The translations under genes and the position numbers were made by a program. DNA of 47,273 nucleotides from an uncultured Collinsella sp. (GTDB taxonomy: Bacteria; Actinomycetota; Coriobacteriia; Coriobacteriales; Coriobacteriaceae). The stretch lies in the NCBI GenBank assembly GCA_900550185.1, contig URRN01000004.1, forward strand, positions 1 through 47,273, given 5' to 3'. Positions 17,766 through 25,915 of the stretch are shown here, piece by piece. Each line of letters starts with the position of its first letter. The first letter of the stretch is position 1. The notes under the pieces were generated by a model that did not search any database, had not been told where the DNA came from, and saw only the letters and a list, made by a program, of their open reading frames with translations.

Positions 17766-18302
17766 CTACTTGGCGGCCTTACCCAGCTTGCGGCGGATGT
17801 GCTCGCCAACGTAGTGGATACCCTTGCCCTTGTAAGGCTCGGGAGGACGATGGCCGCGGATCTCAGCGGCGATCTGACCGACCTGCTGCTTGTTGATACC
17901 CTTGACGTTCACGTGGGTGTTGTCGGGAACCTCGAAGGTGATGCCCTCGGGAGCCTCGACGATCACGGGGTGCGAGAAGCCCAGGGAGAACTCGAGGTTC
18001 TTGCCCTTCTGCTGCACGCGGTAACCGACGCCGGCGAGCTCGAGCTTCTTCTCGAAGCCCTCGGAAACGCCAACAACCATGTTGTGGATGAGGGCGCGGG
18101 TGAGGCCGTGGCGGGCACGGGTCTCACGCTCGTCGTCGGGACGGGAAACGGTGAGGACGTTGTCCTCGACGTTGATAGCGAGCTTCTCAAAGACATCGAG
18201 CTCGAGCTGGCCCTTGGGGCCCTTGACGACAACGTTGTTGCCGTTGACTGCCACTTCGACTCCGGCGGGAATCTGGACAGGCTTATTACCGATACGAGAC
18301 AC
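17766..18302 (-). CDS. rplF: 50S ribosomal protein L6
   Basis: Large-subunit protein near the factor-binding site. The 178-residue protein contains MSRIGNKPVQIPAGVEV and the C-terminal signature PEPYKGKGIHYVGEHIRRK. The start is GTG 18302 with GGAG 6 bases upstream. Confidence 0.97.
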   Translation of the reverse strand: MSRIGNKPVQIPAGVEVAVNGNNVVVKGPKGQLELDVFEKLAINVEDNVLTVSRPDDERETRARHGLTRALIHNMVVGVSEGFEKKLELAGVGYRVQQKGKNLEFSLGFSHPVIVEAPEGITFEVPDNTHVNVKGINKQQVGQIAAEIRGHRPPEPYKGKGIHYVGEHIRRKLGKAAK

Positions 18303-18335
18303 GGTGATCTCCTTTCCTTCTACCTACCGAGCGAA

Positions 18336-18734
18336 TTACCAGACGTAAGCGATGATCTCGCCGCCGACGTTGTGCTTGCGAGCATCGCGGTCGGTCATGA
18401 CGCCATGGCTGGTGGAAATAATGGCGGTACCAAGGCCACCGCGGACGCGGGGCATGTCGGCAACGCCGGTGTACTTACGCAGGCCCGGCTTGGAAATGCG
18501 GCGGATGCCGTTGATGACCTTAGCCTTCTTGGGACCATACTTAAGCGTGATGTGCAGAGTCTTCTGGGGAACGGTGTCCTCGACATCGTAGCCCTCGATG
18601 TAGCCCTCCTCGTGCAGAACACGAGCGATCTCGACGAGCTTCTTGCTGCTCGGCATGGAGACCGTGGCCTTGTTCACAGAGTTAGCGTTACGGATGCGCG
18701 TAAGCATATCTGCGATCGGGTCTGTAAGGTTCAT
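18336..18734 (-). CDS. rpsH: 30S ribosomal protein S8
   Basis: 16S rRNA-binding assembly protein and, in E. coli, the repressor of the spc operon. The 132-residue protein begins MNLTDPIADMLTRIRNANSV and ends with GLGTAIISTSHGVMTDRDAR followed by VGGEIIAYVW. A 119-base gap to rpsN holds no recognised gene. Confidence 0.97.
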   Translation of the reverse strand: MNLTDPIADMLTRIRNANSVNKATVSMPSSKKLVEIARVLHEEGYIEGYDVEDTVPQKTLHITLKYGPKKAKVINGIRRISKPGLRKYTGVADMPRVRGGLGTAIISTSHGVMTDRDARKHNVGGEIIAYVW

Positions 18735-18853
18735 ACAGATTCTCCTTCGTTCTTGATGAACACGTGCTCTTGGTTCTTCGCCGCCCTTAACGGCAAAGCC
18801 TTTTTAGCGCGTTTTCCCTGTTCCAAACTGATGCTTGAAACGCTGGTAGTGAC

Positions 18854-19039
18854 TTACCAGCTGGCCTTCTTAACGCCGGGAAGCTCGCCCTTGAGTGCAA
18901 GCTCGCGGAAGCAGACACGGCACAGGCCGAACTTGCGGTACACAGAGTGCGGACGGCCGCAGCGCTGGCAGCGCGTGTACTCACGAGTAGAGAACTTCTG
19001 CTTGCGATTGCACTTGACGATCATCGATGTCTTAGCCAC
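18854..19039 (-). CDS. rpsN: 30S ribosomal protein S14, type Z
   Basis: Short zinc-binding form of S14 (61 residues) with Cys24, Cys27, Cys40 and Cys43 (YTRCQRCGRPH, then FGLCRVCFRE). The start is GTG 19039 with AGGA upstream. It lies between rplE and rpsH, its usual place in Gram-positives. Confidence 0.97.
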   Translation of the reverse strand: MAKTSMIVKCNRKQKFSTREYTRCQRCGRPHSVYRKFGLCRVCFRELALKGELPGVKKASW

Positions 19040-19118
19040 TTATATCCTCCTCACATAGAGTATTGTTCGCCCCAAGCGCCGCCCCCTTGTGGGAACGGCG
19101 CTTATAGGGCAGGTGAAC

Positions 19119-19676
19119 CTATTTCTTGAACGGGAAACCGAAGGCGTCCAGAAGGGCCTTGGCCTCCTCATCGGTATTGGCGGTGGTCACGAAAGTGATG
19201 TCCATACCGCGCTGGTGATCGACGGAATCGAAGTCGATCTCGGGGAAGATGAGCTGCTCGGTGACGCCCATGGAGAAGTTACCACGGCCGTCGAAGCTCT
19301 TGGCGGAGATGCCGCGGAAGTCGCGGATACGGGGGATCGCGACGGAGGTCAGACGATCGAAGAACTCCCACATACGGTCGCCACGCAGGGTAACCTTGCA
19401 GCCGATCGGCATACCAGCGCGCAGGCGGAAGGTAGCGATGGACTTGCGGGCACGGGTGATCATCGGCTGCTGGCCGGTGATGGCGCGCAGGTCGCGCACG
19501 GCACCGTCGATGGCCTTGGAATCGGTAGCGGCCTCGCCGACACCCATGTTCACGACGATCTTCTCAAACTTGGGGATCATCATGACGTTCTCGTACTGGA
19601 ACTTGTCCTGAAGCTGCTGCTTGACCTCGTTGTTGTACTTGGTCTTCAGACGCGGCACATACTTCTCTTCTGCCAT
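19119..19676 (-). CDS. rplE: 50S ribosomal protein L5
   Basis: 5S rRNA-binding protein. The 185-residue protein has KIVVNMGVGEAATDSKAIDG, ITGQQPMITRARKSIATFRL and FPEIDFDSVDHQRGMDITFV. AAGGAG precedes the ATG. In most bacteria rplX (L24) lies directly upstream; here the upstream DNA has no L24 or L14. rplE is therefore the first gene of this transcription unit. Confidence 0.97.
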   Translation of the reverse strand: MAEEKYVPRLKTKYNNEVKQQLQDKFQYENVMMIPKFEKIVVNMGVGEAATDSKAIDGAVRDLRAITGQQPMITRARKSIATFRLRAGMPIGCKVTLRGDRMWEFFDRLTSVAIPRIRDFRGISAKSFDGRGNFSMGVTEQLIFPEIDFDSVDHQRGMDITFVTTANTDEEAKALLDAFGFPFKK

Positions 19677-19903
19677 TGTTCACTCCTTCTTGGGGTTTTA
19701 AGCACGGGGCGTGGCCACGATGGGTTGTCCTCGTGCCTCCTGGCTGCATCCGCGCCGCTCATGGCATTTTGCGGTTTGGACTCGACGCAGCAGGAGCCGA
19801 CAAAACAATCGGTACTATACGCGCATCGGGAGCGTATTTCCAGAAAAACCTCGTCTGCCTGCACAACTCCACAACTCCCCCGCACAAATGGATCCCAAAA
19901 AGC
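19677..19903 (-). promoter_or_regulatory. Leader/promoter region of the rplE operon
   Basis: No gene is recognisable in these 227 bases. Because rplE is the first gene of a long ribosomal unit, a strong promoter is expected here. The best -10 candidate I see is TATAGT (19814-19819, minus strand) preceded by GCG. A convincing -35 box is not visible. The resulting leader would be about 130 nt. Confidence 0.4.
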
Positions 19904-19970
19904 AGTTGCGGTGAAATAGGGACTGTTTGGCGGCCTAACAGGCTTAAACAATCCGTATTTCACCGCAACT
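19904..19970. repeat. Long hairpin repeat, copy 1 (downstream of xdhC)
   Basis: Two 25-base arms, beginning AGTTGCGGTGAAATA and mirrored at the right end, match with two mismatches around an inner stem GCCT/AGGC. On the minus strand it starts 17 bases after the xdhC stop and is followed by GCTTTTTGG, so it can end xdhC transcription. A second copy with the same arms lies at 22683-22761. Confidence 0.85.
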
Positions 19971-19987
19971 TATTGGTGGGGATGCGA

Positions 19988-21031
19988 TTAGCGCTTGCGG
20001 GGGACGAGTTTGGTGCGGCGCAGGTGGATCATCTCGGCGGCGATGGAGATGGCGATCTCCTCGGGGTCCTCGGCCTCGATGGCAACGCCGATCGGAAGGT
20101 GCAGCTCGTCGATCTGGTCCTGCGTAAAGCCTTCCTGCTCCAAGCGAGCCCGCACAAAGGCCGTCTTGCGGCGCGAACCCAGACAGCCCAGGTAGGCAGG
20201 CTTGGCACGCATGGCCTGAATCACCACGTCGATATCGGACTTGTGACCCGCCGTGGCGACGACCACCAAGTCGCGCGGACCGATGGGACACAGCTCGCTC
20301 AGGTTCTTGTAATCGACCAGGCGACGATCGTAGACACCGGGCACCCATTCGGGCGTCAACGTGCCGGGGCGGTCATCGCAGGCCACGACGGCAAAGCCCG
20401 CCGCCGTGAGCACGCGCGCCGTCGCGGCGCCCACGTGTCCGCAGCCAAAGATGTAGGTCAGGCCCTCGGGGCAGAGCGTCTCGATGTGCGCCGCGGGAAT
20501 CTCAGAGGCAGCGTTGGTGTAGGTGACGTTACTCCCCTCCTCCACCAGTGAAAGCCCGGGGCAGCCCGCAATGGTGCGGCGCGATGCCTCGCCATGGTAC
20601 TCGGCCACATCGCCCTCGAGCGCGCTCGCGATAAACGGCTCAAAGTCGATGACGAAGTCGCCGATGCGCCGATAGACCAAGACGTCGGCAATTTCCTGGA
20701 ACAACGGTGCCTGGGTCGCATCCAGATGCAGATAGCACGGGCAAATGGCTCCGCCGCAGATCATGCCGGTATCGGAGTTCTCGCCGCCCATGGTGTAGCG
20801 GACCAGACGCGACTGTCCCGCGCTCAAGAGCTCGCGCGCCTCGTCCAGCGCAAAGAGCTCAATCTTGCCGCCGCCGATAGTGCCCGCCTGGCTGCCGTCG
20901 GCAAAGACGGCCATCCAGGCGCCCACGCCGCGCGGCGACGACCCCGCCGTGCCGGCCACGACCACGAGCTCGCACGTCTCGCCAGCACGCAGGGCGGCAA
21001 GCGCCGCATTCACAACATCGAGCTTTTCCAT
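19988..21031 (-). CDS. xdhC: XdhC/CoxI family molybdoenzyme maturation protein
   Basis: XdhC proteins bind molybdenum cofactor and deliver it, sulfurated, to xanthine dehydrogenase-type enzymes. The 347-residue protein has the N-terminal domain AGTAGSSPRGVGAWMAV, TIGGGKIE and MICGGAICPCY. The C-terminal Rossmann domain shows IFGCGHVGAATARVL and VVATAGHKSDIDVV, then GCLGSRRKTAFV and LHLPIGVAIEAEDPEEIAIS. AAGG lies 6 bases before the ATG. It is 9 bases downstream of yqeB, in the same operon. No hydroxylase for it to serve is in the window. Confidence 0.9.
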   Translation of the reverse strand: MEKLDVVNAALAALRAGETCELVVVAGTAGSSPRGVGAWMAVFADGSQAGTIGGGKIELFALDEARELLSAGQSRLVRYTMGGENSDTGMICGGAICPCYLHLDATQAPLFQEIADVLVYRRIGDFVIDFEPFIASALEGDVAEYHGEASRRTIAGCPGLSLVEEGSNVTYTNAASEIPAAHIETLCPEGLTYIFGCGHVGAATARVLTAAGFAVVACDDRPGTLTPEWVPGVYDRRLVDYKNLSELCPIGPRDLVVVATAGHKSDIDVVIQAMRAKPAYLGCLGSRRKTAFVRARLEQEGFTQDQIDELHLPIGVAIEAEDPEEIAISIAAEMIHLRRTKLVPRKR

Positions 21032-21040
21032 TGCCGCCTT

Positions 21041-21835
21041 CTATCCTCTAAAGATATCGGTGAGCATAGCGAGTGCCTCGAGCACGCCGCCGCCGACCGA
21101 CGTCGCCTTGTCCGAAATATAGTTGATATAGCTGGCATCGCCGCGCGGATCGACATCGGCGCATTTAAAGCCCTCAGTCACCTGCACGCCGTTCGCCAAA
21201 AGCCCGCGCAGACAGCCATCGATCTGCGTGCGCATGGGCGAATCGCCCGCGTAGCCAATCACGTCTCCGGCGCTCACGATGTCGCCGATCGCGCGGTCGG
21301 ACCGAAACACGCCGGCGGCGGGGCTGTGGATAACGCGCTCTCTGCCATAGCCAGCGATAATGCCCGGCACGCCCGTGTTGGGTTGGGGCGAACCCTGGGT
21401 AATGACACGGCCCAGGAAATGCCCGCGCATGGTCTCGACCACGGCGTCGCAATCGACCGGCGCGGTAAAGCCCGGCCCCACGGCGATGACGGTAGGCGCC
21501 ATGTCGCGCGTGGTGCCCAGGTTGCGCTTGGCCAGAATCGCGTCGACCACAGCCGCGGGTTTAAGCTCATCGAGCATCTTGGCCTGAGGGTCCACCACGA
21601 CGGCAACATCCCCCGCTTGGGTAATCTCGAGCGCCTCTGCCGGCGTCTGCGCCAAGCGAGCGCGAATGCCCTCGACCTGGACCTCGCCCAAGCGAATGGC
21701 CTCGCAAAAACTGATTGTGCGACGGATGCACGTGGGGACCGCGATATCGGCCATGACGACCGACACGCCGGCGCGCACCAAGCGAGCGGCGACACCCGTG
21801 GCGATATCGCCGGCGCCGCGAACATAAACGAGCAT
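21041..21835 (-). CDS. yqeB: YqeB/EF2563 family selenium-dependent molybdenum hydroxylase accessory protein
   Basis: A family that co-occurs with selD and selenium-dependent molybdenum hydroxylases and is thought to help insert labile selenium. Its exact reaction is unknown. The 264-residue protein starts with a Rossmann-like VRGAGDIATGVAARLVRAG, followed by KRNLGTTRDMAPTVIAVGPG, TQGSPQPNTGVPG and HSPAAGVFRSDRAIGD, all typical of the family. GGGAGGTG precedes the ATG. It is first in the yqeB-xdhC operon and divergent from yqeC, with about 100 bases between them. Confidence 0.88.
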   Translation of the reverse strand: MLVYVRGAGDIATGVAARLVRAGVSVVMADIAVPTCIRRTISFCEAIRLGEVQVEGIRARLAQTPAEALEITQAGDVAVVVDPQAKMLDELKPAAVVDAILAKRNLGTTRDMAPTVIAVGPGFTAPVDCDAVVETMRGHFLGRVITQGSPQPNTGVPGIIAGYGRERVIHSPAAGVFRSDRAIGDIVSAGDVIGYAGDSPMRTQIDGCLRGLLANGVQVTEGFKCADVDPRGDASYINYISDKATSVGGGVLEALAMLTDIFRG

Positions 21836-21937
21836 TCCCGGGGCACCTCCCTGTGCTACGGTTTGGGCAGAGCAAAAGCGGTTCGACCGCTACTCTGATG
21901 ATTATTTATTATCACAGTATTATACGGCGGTGAACAG

Positions 21938-22672
21938 ATGGAAACGGTTAGCGGCAACCTTGCCTCGGCGCTCAGGATCGAGCCGGGCATTACCGCGATT
22001 ATCGGCAGTGGCGGCAAGTCGACGTTGCTAAAGGCGCTGGGTCTTGAGCTCATGCGCGCTGGCGGCCGCGTGCTCCTCTGCACCACCACGCATATGTTTC
22101 CCGTCGCCGGCGTGCCATGGGACGGGTCGAACCGTCGCCTGGACGCCGCGCCTTGGAAGCCGGGCGCCGCACATGTCTCTGGTTGCACCTGCGAGGCCTG
22201 CGCGGGCCTTGCGCGCGGAAGCATCTGTCAGGCAGGCGTCTTGGACCCGGAGACAGGCAAGCTCTCCGCCCCCGCCGAGCCACTCGGCGAGCTGGCACAG
22301 CGCTTTAACTACGTCTTGGCCGAGGCGGACGGCAGCAAGCGACTCCCGCTCAAAGCCCACGCCGCCTGGGAGCCGGTGATTCCCTCTGGCACCGCCAACA
22401 TCGTCTGGATCGTCGGCGCCTCGGGGCTCGGCAAGCCCATCAACGAAGCCGTCCACCGCCCCGAGCTCTTTTGCGAGCGTTGCGGCTGCGAGCTCACCGA
22501 CACTGCCACCCCAGAGCGCGTCGCCCAGGTGCTCAATGCCGAGCTGCGGATGCTGAACCTCAACAATGCCCGCATCATGCTCAACCAAGTCGACACGCTC
22601 AGCGACCCCACGATGGCCGACCGCTTCGAGGCAGCTCTCGACCACCCCGTCGTCGCCAGCAGCCTCAAGTAG
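21938..22672 (+). CDS. yqeC: YqeC family selenium-dependent hydroxylase accessory protein
   Basis: A P-loop protein linked by co-occurrence to selenium-dependent molybdenum hydroxylases; its function is unproved. The 244-residue protein has a Walker A GSGGKST at residues 23-29, CTTTHMFP near 50-57, then LAEADGSKRLPLKAHAAWEP and LNQVDTL, a pattern of the family. It is the only plus-strand gene in the cluster, divergent from yqeB and convergent with hyuA. TATTAT just upstream is a possible -10 box. No strong ribosome-binding site is visible. Confidence 0.86.
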   Translation: METVSGNLASALRIEPGITAIIGSGGKSTLLKALGLELMRAGGRVLLCTTTHMFPVAGVPWDGSNRRLDAAPWKPGAAHVSGCTCEACAGLARGSICQAGVLDPETGKLSAPAEPLGELAQRFNYVLAEADGSKRLPLKAHAAWEPVIPSGTANIVWIVGASGLGKPINEAVHRPELFCERCGCELTDTATPERVAQVLNAELRMLNLNNARIMLNQVDTLSDPTMADRFEAALDHPVVASSLK

Positions 22673-22682
22673 CCGGCCCCAT

Positions 22683-22761
22683 CTCCTCAGTTGCGGTGAA
22701 ATACGGACTGTTTGGCCGCCCGACGGCCGCAAACAGTCCGTATTTCACCGCAACTGAGGAG
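22683..22761. repeat. Long hairpin repeat, copy 2 (between yqeC and hyuA)
   Basis: A perfect inverted repeat with 31-base arms (22683-22713 and 22731-22761). The inner 25 bases of each arm match the arms of copy 1 at 19904-19970. An inner stem GGCCG/CGGCC replaces the GCCT/AGGC of copy 1. It starts 10 bases after the yqeC stop and 20 after the hyuA stop, so it can act as a shared terminator. Flanking T-runs are absent. Confidence 0.88.
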
Positions 22762-22781
22762 GGGACACGGCATCTTTGCTG

Positions 22782-24149
22782 CTAGCGGGGCACGTAGCGA
22801 CCGGGCTGGGCTCCGGTGGGCTCGCCATCGCGCGCCACCAGCACGCCGTTGACGTAGACAGCCTTGGCGCGGCCATGTGCCTCAAAACCCTCGAGTGGCG
22901 TGTAGTCCACAGCCTGATGCTGCGTCGCCGCGCGAATGGTCCAGCGCGCCTGGGGATCCCACACGCACACATCGGCATCGGAACCCTCGGCAAGACAGCC
23001 CTTGCGCGGGTACATGCCAAACACGCGTGCCGGGTTCTCACTCATCAGGCGGCAGAGGTCTTCGGGGCCCAGCTGCCCCTCAAAGCTCGTGGCAATCGCA
23101 ACGGGACGATGCTCCACGCCGGGCCCGCCGTTGGGAATCGCGCGGAAGTCGTCGCGCCCGCGGTCCTTTTGCCCGTGCAGATTAAAGCTGCAGTGGTCGG
23201 TGGCGATGGTATCGATCTCGCCGGCCACAAGCGCCTCGCGCAGGGCCGCACGGTCGCCGGCATGGCGCAGCGGCGGACTCATCACATACTTGGCACCCGC
23301 AAAGCCGTCCTCTCCCTGCTCCAAATAGCAGGTGTCGTCGAGCATCAGATATTGAGGGCAGGTCTCGACATAGATGTTCTTCTGCCCGCGCGCCTTGGCG
23401 GCACGGATGGCCTCGAGCCCCAGCTTGGTCGAAAGGTGCACCACGTTGACCGGAGCGTCCCCGGCCAAGTGCGCCAGATACAGCAGGCGGCTCACGGCCT
23501 CGGCCTCACACACGTCCGGACGGCTGAGCGCATGCCCCTCGGGCCCATGAATCCCCTGCTCGTACACGCGCTTCTGCAGTTCATTCACCAACGTGCCATT
23601 CTCACAATGCACGCACAGTATGCCGCCCAGGCGCTTGAGCTCCTCCAGCACCTCGAGTGTCTCGGCATCGTCCAAGCGCAGGTGGTCGTAGGCAAAGTAG
23701 GTCTTGAACGACGATACGCCCGCCTCGCGCATGGCCGAAAGATCGGCGCGGTTGCGCTCATTCCACTCGGCGAGTGCCATATGAAAGGCGTAGTTTGCCG
23801 TGCAGGTGCCGTCGGCGCGATGACGCCACTCGGCCAAGGCATCGGGCATGGTCACGCCGCGATCGGCCGTCGCGTAGTCCACGATGGTCGTCGTACCGCC
23901 GCAGGCAGCCGCACGCGTGCCGGTTTCAAAGCTATCGGCTGTCCAATCCATGCCGGTCCAGCACTGCATGTGCGTGTGGCCGTCGATAAAGCCGGGAAAC
24001 ACCCAGCAGCCCGCGGCGTCCTCGACGGTATCGTCGGCGCCCGGCTCAATCGCCGCGGCAATCCGCACGATCTTATCGCCCTCCATGGCAAGATCGGCGC
24101 GGCGAAGCCCCTGTGGCGTCACGAGCGCGCCGTTTTTGATGATGATCAT
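22782..24149 (-). CDS. hyuA: Dihydropyrimidinase/hydantoinase family amidohydrolase
   Basis: Opens cyclic ureides such as hydantoins or dihydropyrimidines. In this cluster the natural substrate is more likely a purine-ring breakdown product (inference). The 455-residue protein has the metal-binding GFIDGHTHM with His58 and His60, the carboxylated-Lys motif SSFKTYFAYD (Lys149), CVHCENG, VNVVHLSTK and TDHCSF. Its place next to mocA, arcC and ygeW matches E. coli hyuA (ygeZ). AAGGAG lies between the mocA stop and the ATG, with 8 bases between genes. Confidence 0.92.
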   Translation of the reverse strand: MIIIKNGALVTPQGLRRADLAMEGDKIVRIAAAIEPGADDTVEDAAGCWVFPGFIDGHTHMQCWTGMDWTADSFETGTRAAACGGTTTIVDYATADRGVTMPDALAEWRHRADGTCTANYAFHMALAEWNERNRADLSAMREAGVSSFKTYFAYDHLRLDDAETLEVLEELKRLGGILCVHCENGTLVNELQKRVYEQGIHGPEGHALSRPDVCEAEAVSRLLYLAHLAGDAPVNVVHLSTKLGLEAIRAAKARGQKNIYVETCPQYLMLDDTCYLEQGEDGFAGAKYVMSPPLRHAGDRAALREALVAGEIDTIATDHCSFNLHGQKDRGRDDFRAIPNGGPGVEHRPVAIATSFEGQLGPEDLCRLMSENPARVFGMYPRKGCLAEGSDADVCVWDPQARWTIRAATQHQAVDYTPLEGFEAHGRAKAVYVNGVLVARDGEPTGAQPGRYVPR

Positions 24150-24157
24150 GTTGCTCC

Positions 24158-24772
24158 TTATCGATTCATACAGTTGGCCACGCGATCAAAATACGAGCAG
24201 GCCGCGATATGCTCCGCTATGCGTCGCTGTCCCTTGGCGGTATCGACATCCCACAGCTCGTAGGCACGCGCTTCGACCAGCGTGACGTCGACGCGACCTT
24301 TGAGAATCGAACCGCCTCCGTCCTTGCCCTCAAGACACATAAGTGCATCGAACAGTTCCGCCGGAAAGAGCACCGGGCTCGAAGGCTCACCGTTGCACGC
24401 AAGACGCACCGGATGCTTGCGGCCACACTCGTCAAATGCACGAACCATAGCCTCAAAAGAATCCGAACTCACGAGCGGCTGGTCGCCCGGCAAAAAGAGG
24501 CAACCTTTCCAGTTGCGTTCGGCTCCCCACGAAAGGCCCGCACGGACGCTTTCGCTGCGCAGCTCGCCATCGTGCAGCACACACGGGCAATGCTTGTCCT
24601 CGCAAATCTGAGCGACCTCGGGCCAACGCGTCGAAACCACGACGTCAAAGCCCCGGGGAACCGAATCGATGGTCCGGGCAATCAGCGGCTCGCCATAGAT
24701 ATCGGCGAGCATCTTGTTAGAGCCAAACCGCTTGCCCTCGCCCGAGGCCATAATCACGCAACCAAGTTTCAT
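24158..24772 (-). CDS. mocA: Molybdenum cofactor cytidylyltransferase-like protein (MocA)
   Basis: A nucleotidyltransferase that converts Mo-molybdopterin to the cytosine dinucleotide form used by xanthine dehydrogenase-type enzymes. The 204-residue protein begins with the MobA-like MASGEGKRFGSNKMLADIYG, then SVRAGLSW and FLPGDQPLVSSD, and ends NGEPSSPVLFP with GKDGGGSILK. The E. coli counterpart is ygfJ/mocA of the same cluster. It is first in a mocA-hyuA pair, 178 bases after arcC, with arcC's terminator between them. The sequence cannot separate MocA from close NTP transferases. Confidence 0.87.
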   Translation of the reverse strand: MKLGCVIMASGEGKRFGSNKMLADIYGEPLIARTIDSVPRGFDVVVSTRWPEVAQICEDKHCPCVLHDGELRSESVRAGLSWGAERNWKGCLFLPGDQPLVSSDSFEAMVRAFDECGRKHPVRLACNGEPSSPVLFPAELFDALMCLEGKDGGGSILKGRVDVTLVEARAYELWDVDTAKGQRRIAEHIAACSYFDRVANCMNR

Positions 24773-24895
24773 CTCCGCAAACCTCCCCTGGCTGCCTTGG
24801 ACGCCATAGTTGCTATACCCACCATACCAAGCTCACACTCCGTCGGAACAGGCATGCGCTCGTTTTTCCAGCGAACGCCCCTTGGCTCTCCATAG

Positions 24896-24933
24896 CACAA
24901 AGGAGGGCGCCCCGCGACGCAGGGCACCCTCCT
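24896..24933 (-). terminator. Probable terminator of the ygeX-Y-W-arcC operon
   Basis: AGGAGGGcGCCC (24901-24912) pairs with GGGCaCCCTCCT (24922-24933), 11 of 12 positions. On the minus strand it is followed by TTTG, a weak U-tract. It starts 18 bases after the arcC stop. Confidence 0.65.
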
Positions 24934-24950
24934 CAATGGTGCAGATATGC

Positions 24951-25901
24951 CTACTCAGCGTCGCCGGTAAACGTGGTACCGGTCTTGCCGGCAAGACCGT
25001 CACGCGCCTTCTCGAGCAGCGTGATGAGCGCCGTGCGGCCCGGCTTGCTCTCGGCAAACGTCGAGGCGGCCTGAACCTTGGGCAGCATGGAGCCACGACC
25101 GACCTCGTTGGCCTCGGACAGACGCTTTACGTCAGCCGCGGTCAGCGTGTCGAGCCACTGCTCGTGGTCGGTGCCAAAGCCAATGGCAACCTTCTCCACG
25201 GCCGTCAGGATAATCAGGGCATCGGCGTCGAGCTGCTCGGCGAGCTTCTCGGCCGCAAAGTCCTTATCGATGACGGCGGCAGCGCCCTTAAGGTGGTTGC
25301 CCTGGGCCTTGGTGACGGGAATACCGCCACCGCCGCAGGAGATCACCACGTGGTTGGACTCGACGAGCGACTTGATGGTGTCGAGCTCGACGATGTTCAC
25401 GGGCTTGGGCGAGGCAACCACGCGACGGAAGCCCTGCTTCTCGTCGTGGATGAACTGGTAGCCGCGGTCGGCCTCCAGCTCCTTGGCCTCGGCCTCGCTC
25501 ATCCACGGACCAATCGGCTTGACCGGGTCGGCAAAGGCCGGGTCGTCTGCCGCAACCTCGACCTGGGTGAGCACGGTGGCGACACCCTTGTCGATATTGC
25601 GGTCGAGCATTTCCTCGCGCAGCGCATTTTGCAGGTCATAGCCAATGTAGCCCTGGCTCATGGCGCCGCAAACGGACAAGGGGCAGGGAACGTACTTCTG
25701 AGGATTAGAGCGCGTGAGCTCAGCCATCGCGTTGGCGATCATGCCCACCTGGGGACCGTTGCCATGCACGACGACGACCTCGTTGCCCTCCTCGATCAGG
25801 TCGACGATAGCCTTGGAAGTCGTCTTGACGGCCTCCATCTGCTCGGGAAGGTTGGCGCCGAGGGCGTTTCCGCCCAGGGCGACAACGATACGCTTAGCCA
25901 T
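24951..25901 (-). CDS. arcC: Carbamate kinase
   Basis: Transfers phosphate from carbamoyl phosphate to ADP, giving ATP, ammonia and CO2. The 316-residue protein has VALGGNALG at the N-terminus, VVHGNGPQVGMIANA near residue 50, ISCGGGGIPV and VIDKDFAAEKLA. In this cluster it corresponds to E. coli yqeA and is the likely energy-yielding step for carbamoyl groups released by YgeW (inference). It lies 14 bases after ygeW with a weak ribosome site. Confidence 0.95.
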   Translation of the reverse strand: MAKRIVVALGGNALGANLPEQMEAVKTTSKAIVDLIEEGNEVVVVHGNGPQVGMIANAMAELTRSNPQKYVPCPLSVCGAMSQGYIGYDLQNALREEMLDRNIDKGVATVLTQVEVAADDPAFADPVKPIGPWMSEAEAKELEADRGYQFIHDEKQGFRRVVASPKPVNIVELDTIKSLVESNHVVISCGGGGIPVTKAQGNHLKGAAAVIDKDFAAEKLAEQLDADALIILTAVEKVAIGFGTDHEQWLDTLTAADVKRLSEANEVGRGSMLPKVQAASTFAESKPGRTALITLLEKARDGLAGKTGTTFTGDAE

Positions 25902-25915
25902 TTCTCAGCCCAGCT

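Noticed and set aside
19646..19963. Short frames across the hairpin repeats reading KYGLF..SPYFTAT
   Set aside because: The same peptide arises from both hairpin copies because the DNA repeats. It is not evidence of a gene.
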